This document shows, in pieces, positions 40,331-49,455 of a stretch of 51,823 nt of DNA (positions within the stretch are counted from its first letter, which is position 1; each line of letters starts with the position of its first letter). Both the position numbers and the translations under genes were made by a program. The stretch comes from Synergistes sp. (GTDB taxonomy: Bacteria > Synergistota > Synergistia > Synergistales > Synergistaceae): positions 1 through 51,823 of the forward strand of contig JAFYJW010000056.1 of assembly GCA_017537925.1 (NCBI GenBank), written 5' to 3'. The notes under the pieces are model-generated. The model did not search any database. It was given only the letters and a program-made list of their open reading frames with translations, and had not been told where the DNA came from.

Positions 40331-41094
40331 GCGCTCTCGCCTCCGTTCTCAGATGGGTGAGAGCCGCCGTTTTTCGCGGCGTCTGCCGTCTGCTGCCGCA
40401 CAGAGCGTCTGCTGCGGTTGATCTCGTCTTTTATTACCACGCCGTCCCTGAAATAGAGTATGCGCTTTGCATACTGCGCCACGTCCGGCTCATGCGTGAC
40501 AAGCAGTATCGTCATGCCCTCGTCGTTCAGACGGCAGAAGAGGGCCATTATCTCGTCGCTTGTTTTGGAGTCAAGGTTTCCCGTAGGTTCGTCTGCCATC
40601 AGGATCTCAGCTCGGTTCACTATCCCGCGCGCTATAGCGACGCGCTGCTGCTGTCCCCCCGAGAGCTGCGACGGCTCGTGATATATGCGCTCGGAAAGCC
40701 CCATCTCGATCAGGGCTTCTTTTGCCTTGGCATGGCGTTCCTTTCTGGGAATGCCAGCATAGAGCAGAGGCAGTTCGACGTTCTCAAGCGCCGTCGTCTT
40801 CGAGAGCAGATTGAAGCCCTGAAAGACGAAGCCTATCATCCCGTTTCTTATATGCGCGAGCTCGTCGCTGTCCATATCCTCCACGCTTTTGCCGTCAAGG
40901 TAGTACTCTCCGGACGTGGGGCGGTCAAGGCAGCCCAATATGTTCATCGTCGTGGATTTTCCGGAGCCGGAGGGCCCCATCATCGCGACGAACTCTCCGC
41001 GCTCTATGCTCAGATTTACGCCGTGTAGTATTTCCACTTCGTCATTTCCGAGCTTGAAGCTTTTTCTTATATCCCTTAGCTCTACGAGGGGCAT
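40327..41094 (-). CDS. MacB-like ABC ATPase
   Basis: 255 aa. Walker A GPSGSGKST (40-48), signature LSGGQ (144-148), Walker B ILMADEP and THE (H-loop) are present. The LolD/MacB wording MNILGCLDRPTSGEYYLDG is clear. A 30-residue polar tail (NRSRRSVRQQ...) extends the usual end. It lies 1 nt after the adaptor gene and overlaps the permease gene. It powers the mechanotransmission pump rather than substrate transport across the membrane. Confidence 0.94.
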   Translation of the reverse strand: MPLVELRDIRKSFKLGNDEVEILHGVNLSIERGEFVAMMGPSGSGKSTTMNILGCLDRPTSGEYYLDGKSVEDMDSDELAHIRNGMIGFVFQGFNLLSKTTALENVELPLLYAGIPRKERHAKAKEALIEMGLSERIYHEPSQLSGGQQQRVAIARGIVNRAEILMADEPTGNLDSKTSDEIMALFCRLNDEGMTILLVTHEPDVAQYAKRILYFRDGVVIKDEINRSRRSVRQQTADAAKNGGSHPSENGGESA

Positions 41095-41095
41095 T

Positions 41096-42292
41096 TTATT
41101 TTCCCTCTTTCGGAACGACGATGCCCGTTATGACGTTTTCCCCTTCGCCGATACCTGACAGGATCTCTGTCCTGTTGCCGTCGGTCAGCCCTTTTTTGAC
41201 TTCGATGCGCACGGGTTTTTTCTTGTCAAGCGTATAAACTGCCGGGGCAGTGGCCTCGGCGATATTCTGCTTCGGCCCTCCGGGGCCCGGCATGCCGGTG
41301 GGCATGTTCCCTGCGCCTTCGGACGGCTTGAAGCGGAAAGCGCTGTTCGGAACGGTGAGCACATCCTTGCGGCTCTCAAGTATCAGCGATACATTTGCCG
41401 TCATGCCCGGCAGAAGCTTCCCGTCCGGGTTGTTCAGTTTCACTATTACGGTATATGTGACCACATTGTCGCTGCTGTGAGGTGAAAGGCGGACCTGGGT
41501 CACTTTGCCGCTGAAATTTTTGTTCGGATATGCGTCCACGCTGAAGACGGCTTCCTGCCCTTCATGCACGCCGCCGATATCGGCTTCGTCCACGTTGACT
41601 TCGACCTGCATCTGAGTCAGGTCGCGCGCTATCTCGGCGATGGAAGGGGTCTGGTAGCTCGCCGCCACAGTCTGGCCTTCTTCTACGTTTTTAGCTACGA
41701 CTACGCCGTCGACCGGCGAATAGATCTTTGTGTAGTTAAGGTTTATTCTGGATTTGCGCAGCGCCGCCTCTACCTGCGCCGCCTTTGCCGTCGCAGCGTC
41801 CAGGGTTGCTCTTGCTTTGAGCCATGTGCTCATGTCGGCGTCCACATCAGCTTTTGCTATGAGGTCGCGCTTTGCAAGTTCCTGTGTGCGAGCAAGGTTT
41901 TTGGCCGCGACGTCAAGGCCGGCCCTCGCGTTTACGATATCCGCTTTGGCGGAAGCGAACGAAGCCTCGTTCTGTGCGACGTCAGCCGCCTGCGTTTCGG
42001 AGTCCATTACCGCGATAAGCTGCCCCTGCTTCACAACGCTGTTGTAATCAAAGTAAAGCTCTTTTATCGTGCCTGATATCTGCGTACCGACGTCTACCGT
42101 TTCCACCGGGTTCAGCGTTCCCGTTGCCTGTATAGTGGAAAGTATGTCCGCGCGTATTACCGGAGCTGTTTTGTACTGTATCTCTGAGCCGCGGGCGGAG
42201 TAGAAGTAGTAGCCTCCGGCGGCTGCCGCAATAACAATAAGCAGCGCCGCTGTCTTGAAGAATTTTCCTTTTTTTGTCCTGCTATTCCCCAT
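41096..42292 (-). CDS. MacA-like periplasmic adaptor protein
   Basis: 398 aa. An N-terminal membrane anchor (about 12-32) is followed by the lipoyl/barrel-sandwich halves (VDVGTQISGTIKELYFDYNSVVKQGQ and IYSPVDGVVVAKNVEEGQTV). A helical hairpin covers about 90-165. A Gly/Pro/Met insert (PTGMPGPGGPKQN) precedes the C-terminal membrane-proximal domain. It bridges MacB-like permease and TolC. It overlaps the TolC gene end by 11 nt. Confidence 0.93.
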   Translation of the reverse strand: MGNSRTKKGKFFKTAALLIVIAAAAGGYYFYSARGSEIQYKTAPVIRADILSTIQATGTLNPVETVDVGTQISGTIKELYFDYNSVVKQGQLIAVMDSETQAADVAQNEASFASAKADIVNARAGLDVAAKNLARTQELAKRDLIAKADVDADMSTWLKARATLDAATAKAAQVEAALRKSRINLNYTKIYSPVDGVVVAKNVEEGQTVAASYQTPSIAEIARDLTQMQVEVNVDEADIGGVHEGQEAVFSVDAYPNKNFSGKVTQVRLSPHSSDNVVTYTVIVKLNNPDGKLLPGMTANVSLILESRKDVLTVPNSAFRFKPSEGAGNMPTGMPGPGGPKQNIAEATAPAVYTLDKKKPVRIEVKKGLTDGNRTEILSGIGEGENVITGIVVPKEGK

Positions 42293-43550
42293 AATTCAAT
42301 CCTCCCATGGCTTTTTCAAGGTTTATGTGCGCGGCCTTGCAGTTGTAAAGTGCCAGAACTTTGTTTGCCGAAACGGACGCGTAGGCTTCTACTGCGTCCG
42401 ATATTTCAAGATTGTCGCCGACTCCCGCTTCATAGCGGCCCTGCGCTAAATCGAGAGTTGCTTTTACGGAGCGTACCGCTCCCTCGGTCGAAAAGAGCGC
42501 TTCCTTCGCTTCTCTGAGAGCTACCCATGCCTGGCGCACTTCAAGCGTTATGTTGTTTGACAGCGCCGCAAGCTCTGCCTCCGCCGCCCTGAGGTTTGCC
42601 TCGGACTGTTCTATGTTGCTTTTTGTAAGCCCTCCGTCTGTGATAGGGACGGAAAGAGAGAGCCCCGCGTTCCATTCGCCTCTTTCGAAGGGGGAAGCTC
42701 CTCCGAAGCCGTAACCTGCGGAAGCGGAAAGAGAAGGCGAAAGGCCCTTCATCTGGAGCGTGAGATTCGTCTTTGCCACTTCGACCCTCTTGCGCTTTGC
42801 CGCAAGCTCAGGCCGGTTTTCCTGCGCTCTTCTCATTGCTTCATCCAAAGATATGTCCCATTCTTTGAAGTCAAGTTCGTCCTTGACTTCTTTAATATCG
42901 CGTGCCGGCTCTCCCATCGCGTTTGCGAGCCTTGCGCGGAACTGCGCGATAGACGATTCTGCCTTTACAACGGCGAGTCTTGAGGAAGCAAAATCAGCCT
43001 CGGCTTTTGTGACTTCTATCTTCGGCTTCGTGCCTACTTCGTAAAATGAACGTGCCCACGTGAGCCGTTTTTCATAGTTTTCACGACGGGTGAGCGCGAC
43101 CTCTCTTTCTCTCGTTGCGCGGTTCAGCCCGTAATACGCATTGCAGACTTCCTGTATTATCGAATCGCGCTGGGCCTCCAGGTCATCTTCCGCAGCCTCG
43201 GCCGAAAGCTTTGCTCCCGCCACTCTTGCCTTGCGGCGCCCCCAGTCGCTGATCGACTGCTCGGCTCTTATGCTGGTCGAATATGTGCCGCTGTTGTTCT
43301 TGTCCGTGAGTCCGCTCCCGAACCGTTTGTAAGAGCTGCCGGCGGACATCTGAAGGTTTCCGCTCGCGGCAGCCTGCCCGATCCCGGCGCGCGAAGCCGC
43401 AACTTTTTCGCTGTAGGCCGTCAGATTCGGGTTTCTCGCCATTGCCGTTGAAATACATTCGGCAAGTGTCAGCGTTTCCGCGCAGGCCGGGGCCGCGCAG
43501 AGCGCCAGTATGATGAGCGCCGCTGGATGCCTTAAAAGTCTGATCTTCAT
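42282..43550 (-). CDS. TolC-family outer-membrane efflux protein
   Basis: 422 aa with a signal peptide (1-24; cut near CAE). Two homologous halves are rich in heptads with NPNLTAYSEKVAASRAGIGQA and RPELAAKRKRVEVAKTNL (internal repeats), typical of the TolC tunnel. It forms a trimeric outer-membrane channel. It is 13 nt after the sensor kinase gene and shares the operon. Confidence 0.94.
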   Translation of the reverse strand: MKIRLLRHPAALIILALCAAPACAETLTLAECISTAMARNPNLTAYSEKVAASRAGIGQAAASGNLQMSAGSSYKRFGSGLTDKNNSGTYSTSIRAEQSISDWGRRKARVAGAKLSAEAAEDDLEAQRDSIIQEVCNAYYGLNRATREREVALTRRENYEKRLTWARSFYEVGTKPKIEVTKAEADFASSRLAVVKAESSIAQFRARLANAMGEPARDIKEVKDELDFKEWDISLDEAMRRAQENRPELAAKRKRVEVAKTNLTLQMKGLSPSLSASAGYGFGGASPFERGEWNAGLSLSVPITDGGLTKSNIEQSEANLRAAEAELAALSNNITLEVRQAWVALREAKEALFSTEGAVRSVKATLDLAQGRYEAGVGDNLEISDAVEAYASVSANKVLALYNCKAAHINLEKAMGGLNYGE

Positions 43551-43563
43551 TGATTTTGCTCCT

Positions 43564-44952
43564 TTATTCTATATCCCTGCACGGTATCTTTATCGTAAAA
43601 CAGCTTCCTTCGCCGGGATGGCTTTTTACAGAAATGGTACCGCAGTGCGCTTCGATTATCGCCTTGACGATCGCAAGCCCGATGCCGAGTCCGCCGCTTG
43701 CGCGCGTCCGGGATACGTCTGCCCTGTAGAATCTTTCGAAGATGTAGGGCAGGTCATTTTCCGATATCCCTATGCCGCTGTCGCTTACCTCAACGATAAA
43801 GTCGTCCTTGTTTTTATTCATTTTAATTGAAACTCTGCCTCCGGAGTCCGTGTAGCGCAGAGCGTTGGAAAGAAGGTTTTCTATTACCTGCCTTATCTTG
43901 CCCGCGTCGACGGCGGCCGTTATGCCGGATTCGATCTCGCGTGAGAGCTCCACGCCCTTGTTTTTGTAAAGCGGGTCGAAGATCATCGCGGCCTTCTCGA
44001 CGATCTGGGAAACGTCGACCTTTTCAATGGAAAGCGAGTGTCCGGCGCTTTCTATGCTCGTCAGCTTCTCTGCTTCCTGAATCAGCTGAGAGAGACGGTC
44101 CACTTCGCTTACGGTAAGGCGTATCCTTTCCGGCGTAGGCTCCCATATGCCGTCCTCTATCGCTTCCAGGTGCGATTTTATTATCGTGACAGGATTGCGC
44201 AGCTCGTGGGCAAGGTCGCTCAGCAGCCTGCGGCGGAGCTTTTCCTGGGCTTCGAGAGTGCTCCCGAGGCGGTCGACGCTGTCCATAAGCTCAGAGAGCT
44301 CCGTTATATCGGATTCGGTCTTGTCTTCGATTTCGTAATTGCCGCGGCTTATCTGCTGCGCGCGTTTTGCCGCGTTGAGCACCGGACGGCTTATGCGGAA
44401 TGCCATGAAGAACGCTATCGCAGCGGCCACAGCCAGCATAAGACCGACCGCGTAGAACATTATGCGGTTGAACTTTCTCAGGAACGCGCCTTCGGGGCTG
44501 AAGTTGAAAGGAACGTGCAGGATGCGCAGACCGCCTATCCTCTGTCCGTTTATAAGGATATCGCGGTTGTCGGTGATGAGATCCTCCTCGCGCAGCTCGC
44601 GCAGCGCATTGTTTGCCCTGCCGCGTTTTACGGGAGCCTTCTGCAGCCTGCTGTAGGTGCGCACTTCATCGCCGTCTTCGTCGGTAAGCTGCACGGCGAC
44701 TATCGGCCAGCGAAGGAAGTCGGCGCTGACCGGAAGCATCGCGCACAGATCCCACGACCCGCTCTGCATATAAAAAGCCGCAAAGAGCTTCGTTATCTCA
44801 TCCTCGTTATCGCGCAGCCTCTCCGACGCGAAATTTCTGAACTGCCTGTCAAGCAGTTCGGAGATAGCGGTGGGAATGATCAGCATGCATACGAGCACGA
44901 TGACCATATACTGGAATATGAGCTGGGTCCTGAGGGATCTCTTTACATTCAT
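43564..44952 (-). CDS. Sensor histidine kinase of the efflux operon
   Basis: 462 aa. Membrane helices at 11-33 and 163-185 enclose a periplasmic sensor of about 130 residues. HAMP follows (RISRPVLNAAKRAQQIS). The phospho-acceptor is His249 in SDLAHELRNPVT. The HATPase part has NLLSNALRYTDSGG (N-box), SDSGIGI (G1) and GGLGIGLAIV (G2). It overlaps the response regulator stop by 4 nt. It probably senses envelope or drug stress and controls the pump genes downstream. Confidence 0.94.
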   Translation of the reverse strand: MNVKRSLRTQLIFQYMVIVLVCMLIIPTAISELLDRQFRNFASERLRDNEDEITKLFAAFYMQSGSWDLCAMLPVSADFLRWPIVAVQLTDEDGDEVRTYSRLQKAPVKRGRANNALRELREEDLITDNRDILINGQRIGGLRILHVPFNFSPEGAFLRKFNRIMFYAVGLMLAVAAAIAFFMAFRISRPVLNAAKRAQQISRGNYEIEDKTESDITELSELMDSVDRLGSTLEAQEKLRRRLLSDLAHELRNPVTIIKSHLEAIEDGIWEPTPERIRLTVSEVDRLSQLIQEAEKLTSIESAGHSLSIEKVDVSQIVEKAAMIFDPLYKNKGVELSREIESGITAAVDAGKIRQVIENLLSNALRYTDSGGRVSIKMNKNKDDFIVEVSDSGIGISENDLPYIFERFYRADVSRTRASGGLGIGLAIVKAIIEAHCGTISVKSHPGEGSCFTIKIPCRDIE

Positions 44953-45638
44953 TTTGTGCCGTCTGATATCTTATATCCGAAGCCGTGCATCGTGCGTATA
45001 TAGCCGTTGTCATGTTCCGCGTCGCTCAGCTTCTTCCTTATATTCTTTATGTAGCTGTCTATCGATCTTTCAAAGCCTTCATATTCATAACCCAGCGCGT
45101 ATGTTATGAGGTCGTCCCGGCTCCATGTTTTTTCGGGTCGGGAAGCCATTTTGGAAAGGATGAGAAATTCGTTGCGCGTCAGTGATATCTCTTCTCCGTT
45201 CTTTTTGACCGTATAATTCTGCGGGTCTATGACAAGAGAGTCTCCCACCTTGATCAGGTTTGCCGAAGCCGCGTTTTCGCCGCCGCCCTTTCTCAGGTTT
45301 GCCCGTATGCGCGCCATCAGTATCTTGGGGGAGAAGGGCTTTACTATATAATCGTCTGCTCCGGCGTCAAGCCCGGCCACGATGTCATCCTCTCCGCTTT
45401 TTGCCGTTACCATGATTATCGGAGCGTTTGATGTGCGCCGTATCTCGCTGCATACGTCCGCCCCCGCCATGCCGGGAAGCATAAGGTCGAGCAGGACAAG
45501 ATCAAAATTTCCGGAGTTGAACTTAGCTAACCCAGTGACACCGTCGCCTGCTATATCCGCGCTGAATCCTTCCCGTTCTATATAAGCCTTTTCGACTTCC
45601 GCTATCGCCTGTTCGTCTTCTATTATCAGGATATTCAT
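44949..45638 (-). CDS. OmpR/PhoB-family response regulator
   Basis: 229 aa. Receiver: ILIIEDE acidic pair at 7-8, phosphorylated Asp51 in LLDLMLPG, Thr/Lys (VKPFSP). The C-terminal winged helix has SLTRNEFLIL and ends RTMHGFGYKI, matching OmpR-type. It is the first gene of the efflux operon RR-HK-TolC-MacA-MacB ATPase-MacB permease. A TATAAT-like promoter lies upstream. It binds DNA, likely at its own promoter. Confidence 0.94.
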   Translation of the reverse strand: MNILIIEDEQAIAEVEKAYIEREGFSADIAGDGVTGLAKFNSGNFDLVLLDLMLPGMAGADVCSEIRRTSNAPIIMVTAKSGEDDIVAGLDAGADDYIVKPFSPKILMARIRANLRKGGGENAASANLIKVGDSLVIDPQNYTVKKNGEEISLTRNEFLILSKMASRPEKTWSRDDLITYALGYEYEGFERSIDSYIKNIRKKLSDAEHDNGYIRTMHGFGYKISDGTK

Positions 45639-45935
45639 CTGAGCCGCACCGCCTTTCGCGTTTGTCTTCTGCCGCAGGCGCTGTTTTTATAAAAGAGAGC
45701 CTTTGTCCTCCGCGGCCCTCAAAACGAATTATAAGAGCATATGGTCTGCCGCAGGAGGCATAGAGCATAAAAGCCGAAACAACGCCTTTTTCTTCGTGCC
45801 GATTATATTCTATAGGTTAAATATGTAGATTTTATGAATTGATAATAAAAGATTATAAGATTCAGAGAGAGTTTACAGACTGACGCCGCCGGGCAGGCCT
45901 GCAGAACAGTGCGAATCGCCAGGACGGCGCTTTTC
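45639..45935. other. Regulatory region before the efflux operon; no gene
   Basis: On the minus strand TCTACA (45829-45824), a 16-bp spacer and TATAAT (45807-45802) form a plausible promoter for the response-regulator operon, giving a leader of about 160 nt. A second TATAAT-like sequence lies near 45725. No gene is supported here. Confidence 0.4.
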
Positions 45936-45964
45936 TTGACATAAACAACGGCGCTTGATATACT
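45936..45964 (+). promoter_or_regulatory. Promoter of tRNA-Cys
   Basis: TTGACA (45936-45941), 17-bp spacer, TATACT (45959-45964). Confidence 0.9.
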
Positions 45965-45978
45965 TTTCGCTGTTGCGG

Positions 45979-46052
45979 GGCGGCATAGCCAAGTGGTAAG
46001 GCAGAGGACTGCAAATCCTTCATCCCCAGTTCGAGTCTGGGTGCCGCCTCCA
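45979..46052 (+). tRNA. tRNA-Cys (GCA)
   Basis: 74-nt cloverleaf with encoded CCA. The acceptor GGCGGCA pairs with TGCCGCC, discriminator T. The anticodon loop reads CTGCAAA, giving GCA. Its promoter is at 45936. Confidence 0.96.
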
Positions 46053-46793
46053 TAGCTTAAAAACAGGGATTTTTGGAAATTCAAAAAACTGCGGGAAGTC
46101 GGGCTATTACCGGCTTCCCGCTTTTTTGCGTGTTTATGGATAATCATAAAAGGATACGGAAGATCGTGAAAATGGTACCTAAACTGGTACCTATATGTTT
46201 TTTCAGAGTACCATGATTCTCCCGGCTGCATTTATTTGCCCGTCCGGGATCTTTCCTCCTGCCCGACCACAGACGAATGCTTATAATTTATATAACGTTA
46301 TGTTATTTCTTGCCGCCGGCATAAAAGAGCTCTGCGGCGGGTATCTTCGCTTTATCATGAAAAAAGATTTTCGTCCGTCGCTTGCACCGATACGGACTCA
46401 CGGAGACCGACAGATCGGCATAAGGGACACTGACGCTCAGCCAAGAGCGATCAAAGAAGGTTTTGTCGGATATAAACTTGTTCGGAAGCATACGGAGGGC
46501 TTTCATATACTCTATGTAAAAGCCGGTCTTTCGCAGACGGATTAACCATTGTATAAAAATATAAATAGTGTATATTGACTTGAAAACTGCCCATATGGAC
46601 TATTATTTATATTATCTTGCATGAATAAGAGCGGATCGCCGGAAATGAAATACGCTGTCTCCAGCGCAGGATTTAAGCTTCGCTTTATGCTATAGAGCCG
46701 CATCTTCCGCTGAGTTCTTTAGTTTACTTTTTGCGGGATGCCATGGTAAATTGTCTGATTATTCCGGTTATTTATTTTTTATGAAAAAGAATG
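46053..46793. other. Gene-poor stretch downstream of tRNA-Cys with possible integration scar
   Basis: Contents: the tRNA terminator (46091-46127); paired GGTACC sites at 46173-46191; and inverted ATGGTAC (46172-46178) and GTACCAT (46208-46214). A minus-strand frame ending near 46142 reads HGTLKKHIGTSLGTIF before a stop. That pattern resembles the tail of a tyrosine integrase inserted beside a tRNA. A 62-codon frame at 46357 lacks a ribosome site. Otherwise AT-rich, without convincing genes. Confidence 0.4.
46091..46127 (+). terminator. Terminator of tRNA-Cys
   Basis: GCGGGAAG (46091-46098) pairs with CTTCCCGC (46114-46121), followed by TTTTTT. Confidence 0.88.
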
Positions 46794-46822
46794 TTGACAA
46801 ACTCATAAAGCAGTTGTATCCT
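46794..46822 (+). promoter_or_regulatory. Promoter of the Trp T-box/ECF operon
   Basis: TTGACA (46794-46799), 17-bp spacer, TATCCT (46817-46822). The predicted start is about 46829, so the leader is about 290 nt. Confidence 0.85.
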
Positions 46823-46828
46823 TGCGTG

Positions 46829-47116
46829 CAATGTTATAGGGGAAACCGATGAGGCGGAGATAAAGCCTTCATATGTGCCTTACAGAGAGCGGGGGAGCTG
46901 AGAAACCGCGGGAGATGCAGGCAGGCAAATGGACCGCCGAGGGTGCGCGGAAAGGTATTTTACCGAGTATGGCGCAACGCAGCCGCAGCGTTAAAGGCGG
47001 AGAGGCGTAATAGCGCTTCGTTGAGCGGGCCGCGAAAGCGGTCAATGAAGGTGGCACCGCAGATATAAAAGTTATCTGTCCTTTGGCAGCAGTTTTTGCC
47101 AAAGGACAGTTTTTTT
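46829..47116 (+). ncRNA. Trp T-box riboswitch leader
   Basis: The T-box sequence AAGGTGGCACCGC (47048-47060) is near the consensus. Upstream lies a long Stem I region with AGAGAG (about 46885) and the specifier TGG at 46930-46932 followed by AC, as in known specifier loops, reading Trp. Downstream CTGTCCTTTGGCA/TGCCAAAGGACAG with seven T residues (47076-47116) is the terminator; its 5' side would pair with T-box sequence in the antiterminator. Uncharged tRNA-Trp would switch the operon on. Confidence 0.9.
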
Positions 47117-47173
47117 ATATATGCAGCAGAAACAAAAAACAGATAAGACAAGACAAGATTCAGAAAGGACGAG

Positions 47174-47797
47174 ATGAGAATGAACAGCATCGAAGTAACC
47201 AGAGGAACAAATGAAGGAATAACAGCGGCTAAGGAAAGAACGATATCTTCGGAGAAAAAGACGCAGGGGCTTACGGTATCGCAGATAATGCTCGTAGCCG
47301 TGCTTCTTGCGGCGGGAGCAGTGCTGAAGTTTTTTGTAGGCTCGATATTTTCGGTCGGGATGAAGCCGAATTTCATCATAGCGATGTATTGCCTTGCGAT
47401 ACTGCTCGTTAAACCCAAGCTCAAAGAAGCGATAATAATAGGGCTGCTTGCCGGAGCAGTATGCCAGTTCTTCCCGGGCACGCCATATCTTAATTTCCCA
47501 AGCGAGCTTATAGGCGCCGTAGTGATGGCGCTTTTTGTAAAGGCCGGACGCAAAGCCGGAGGCTTCCTGATGCCGGCGATATCCACGTTCGTATCGACCG
47601 TCGCAAGCGGCGGTACATATGCGGCTCTGCTTTATTTGCTTTTCTTCTCGAAAGGCGCAGACGCCCCGGCGCCGCTTGCGGTTTTCCTGGGGATAATATT
47701 CGGTACGGCCACAATAAACGCTGTCATCGTCCAGCTGCTTTACATACCCGTAGCGACTGCGATGCATATGCGCGCCGATACCAAAAAGGAGAACTGA
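47174..47797 (+). CDS. Tryptophan-type ECF S component (TrpP-like)
   Basis: 207 aa, ATG with AAAGGA just upstream (a second ATG at 47180 is possible). After about 37 polar residues there are six predicted helices. Wording such as VGMKPNFIIAMYCLAILLVKPKLKEAIIIGLLAGAVCQFFPGTPYLNFP resembles TrpP of Firmicutes. It binds the substrate, tryptophan or a related indole compound, and works with the ECF module encoded next. The Trp T-box upstream supports this. The N-terminal 37 residues are long and unlike short TrpP proteins. Confidence 0.85.
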   Translation: MRMNSIEVTRGTNEGITAAKERTISSEKKTQGLTVSQIMLVAVLLAAGAVLKFFVGSIFSVGMKPNFIIAMYCLAILLVKPKLKEAIIIGLLAGAVCQFFPGTPYLNFPSELIGAVVMALFVKAGRKAGGFLMPAISTFVSTVASGGTYAALLYLLFFSKGADAPAPLAVFLGIIFGTATINAVIVQLLYIPVATAMHMRADTKKEN

Positions 47798-47803
47798 GCT
47801 GCC

Positions 47804-48640
47804 GTGATAAAGATAGAGAATCTTTCGTTTATATACGATGGCGGCAGGAAGAAAGCGCTGGATGACGTTTCCCTGCATGTGCCGAAAGGCGCTTTCTACG
47901 GCGTGGCAGGAGCCAGCTGCTCGGGCAAGAGCACTCTTCTGCGGGCTGTTGCCGGAATAGTGCCGCACTTCATGCGCGGAAGATTCTTTGGAACCGTGAC
48001 GGTCGCGGGCGTCGACACACTGTCCGCCGAACCGCAGCAACTGGCGCGCACGGCCGGTTTTGTCGGCGAGGATATCGAAAGCCAGCTGATATGTGAAACC
48101 GTAGAGGAAGAGATATATTTCGGACTTGAGAATTTTGCGCTGCCGCACGATGAGATCGAAGTGCGTGCGGCAGCCGCAATGGAGATGCTTTCCATAGCGT
48201 CTTTAAGGGGAAGGCGGATATCCTCGCTTTCCGGAGGGCAGAAGCAAAAAACCGCGCTTGCGGCGATGATAGCGCTTTCCCCGCAGATTCTTATACTTGA
48301 CAACCCGTCGGCCGAGCTTGACCCGGCCGCCACGGAAAACCTTTATTCCGCGCTGGCTGAGCTTAACGCGGGCGGCATGACGATAATTACTGCGGAGCAG
48401 AAGGCGGGCGTTCTCTGCCGCTTCGCTACGCATATGACGATACTTAAAGAGGGGCGCGCGCTGGCAAGCGCCCCGGTACAGCAGGTCATGGACGATACGG
48501 AGCTTCTCAGGGACGCGGGTATAATGCTGCCGCGCCGCGCAGAGCTGAGTTCGCGGCTCAAAGCGGAAGGCCTTTACAGCGGCGGGACCCCGCTTGATAT
48601 ACAGCAGGCCGCCGGGATGGTAAAAGGAATAATGCAATGA
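47804..48640 (+). CDS. ECF transporter ATPase 1 (EcfA-type)
   Basis: 278 aa, GTG start. Walker A is GASCSGKST (36-44), with Cys in place of the usual Asn/Gly residue. LSGGQKQKTALAA is the signature and ILILDNPSAELDP the Walker B region (with Asn in place of the usual catalytic Glu). It pairs with EcfA2. The stop overlaps the next gene as ATGA (48637-48640). Confidence 0.9.
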   Translation: MIKIENLSFIYDGGRKKALDDVSLHVPKGAFYGVAGASCSGKSTLLRAVAGIVPHFMRGRFFGTVTVAGVDTLSAEPQQLARTAGFVGEDIESQLICETVEEEIYFGLENFALPHDEIEVRAAAAMEMLSIASLRGRRISSLSGGQKQKTALAAMIALSPQILILDNPSAELDPAATENLYSALAELNAGGMTIITAEQKAGVLCRFATHMTILKEGRALASAPVQQVMDDTELLRDAGIMLPRRAELSSRLKAEGLYSGGTPLDIQQAAGMVKGIMQ

Positions 48641-49455
48641 ACAACATGATAGAATTCAGAAATGTATCCTACGGATATGAGGGCGTAACCCTTCTGAAAG
48701 ACGTTTCTTTCACTATACCGGAGGGCTCTTTCACTGCAATAGCGGGGGAGAACGGCGCCGGCAAATCAACGATCTGCCGTCTGTCAGCAGCTCTTTTCAG
48801 GCCGGTTAAAGGAGAGGTCATAAGCGGAGGGTTATGTACATCCAGAGAAAAAACCGCCCGTTTTGCCAAATTCACAGGCTTTCTTTTTCAGAATCCCGAC
48901 AGACAGATATGCCGTTCCACGGTCCGCGAGGAGATCGCTTTCGGTCTGGAATGTCTTGATCTCGGCACTGAAGAAAGAGAAAAAGCCGTTGACGGCATTT
49001 TAGAAGAATTCGGTTTTGAGCCTGACCGGGAGATATTCAGCATGGGGCGCGGCGAACGCCAGATGCTTGCGCTGGCCTCTGTGCTGGTCCGCAGGCCGAA
49101 GCTGCTTATTGCCGACGAACCGACGTCGGGACTTGACGCAGGCCAGTACCGCACCGCAGCGGAAAAGCTCAGAGAAGTCCACAAAAACGGAGCTACCGTG
49201 CTTATGGTAACGCACGACATGGAACTTGCGGAAGAACTTGCGGATGAAATGCTGGTGGCCGCTGCCGGAGAAATTAAAGCCCACGCTTCTGTTGAAGAGA
49301 TATTTTCGAACAGCGCGGTGATGGAAGGCGCGTCGATCTGCCGCCCAGAGATGCGCGAGCTTGCTCAGATGCTCGGCGGTGATTTTGCCGGCGACGCTTC
49401 CGTCGATGATATCGTAAATACGATAAAAGCGTCGAAAAGGAGTGGAAACAGATGA
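48637..49455 (+). CDS. ECF transporter ATPase 2 (EcfA'-type)
   Basis: 272 aa. Walker A GENGAGKST (37-45), Q-loop FLFQNPDRQICRSTVREEIAFG and Walker B LLIADEPTSGLD are present. The signature region reads SMGRGERQMLALAS rather than LSGGQ, a loss of the canonical motif. EcfA heterodimers often have one weak site. Overlaps the EcfT gene by 4 nt. Confidence 0.9.
   Translation: MNNMIEFRNVSYGYEGVTLLKDVSFTIPEGSFTAIAGENGAGKSTICRLSAALFRPVKGEVISGGLCTSREKTARFAKFTGFLFQNPDRQICRSTVREEIAFGLECLDLGTEEREKAVDGILEEFGFEPDREIFSMGRGERQMLALASVLVRRPKLLIADEPTSGLDAGQYRTAAEKLREVHKNGATVLMVTHDMELAEELADEMLVAAAGEIKAHASVEEIFSNSAVMEGASICRPEMRELAQMLGGDFAGDASVDDIVNTIKASKRSGNR

Noticed and set aside
45803-46231. 142-aa ORF across the tRNA-Cys gene
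   Set aside because: Antisense of a tRNA; the 'GGGTQTRTGDEG' segment is a known tRNA-antisense artefact.
46357-46545. 62-codon ORF beginning MKKDFRPSLAP
   Set aside because: No ribosome site, no family similarity, and an equally long frame exists on the opposite strand.
47072-48148. 358-aa minus-strand ORF
   Set aside because: Antisense to the TrpP-like and EcfA genes and the T-box terminator; Arg/Tyr/His-rich shadow.
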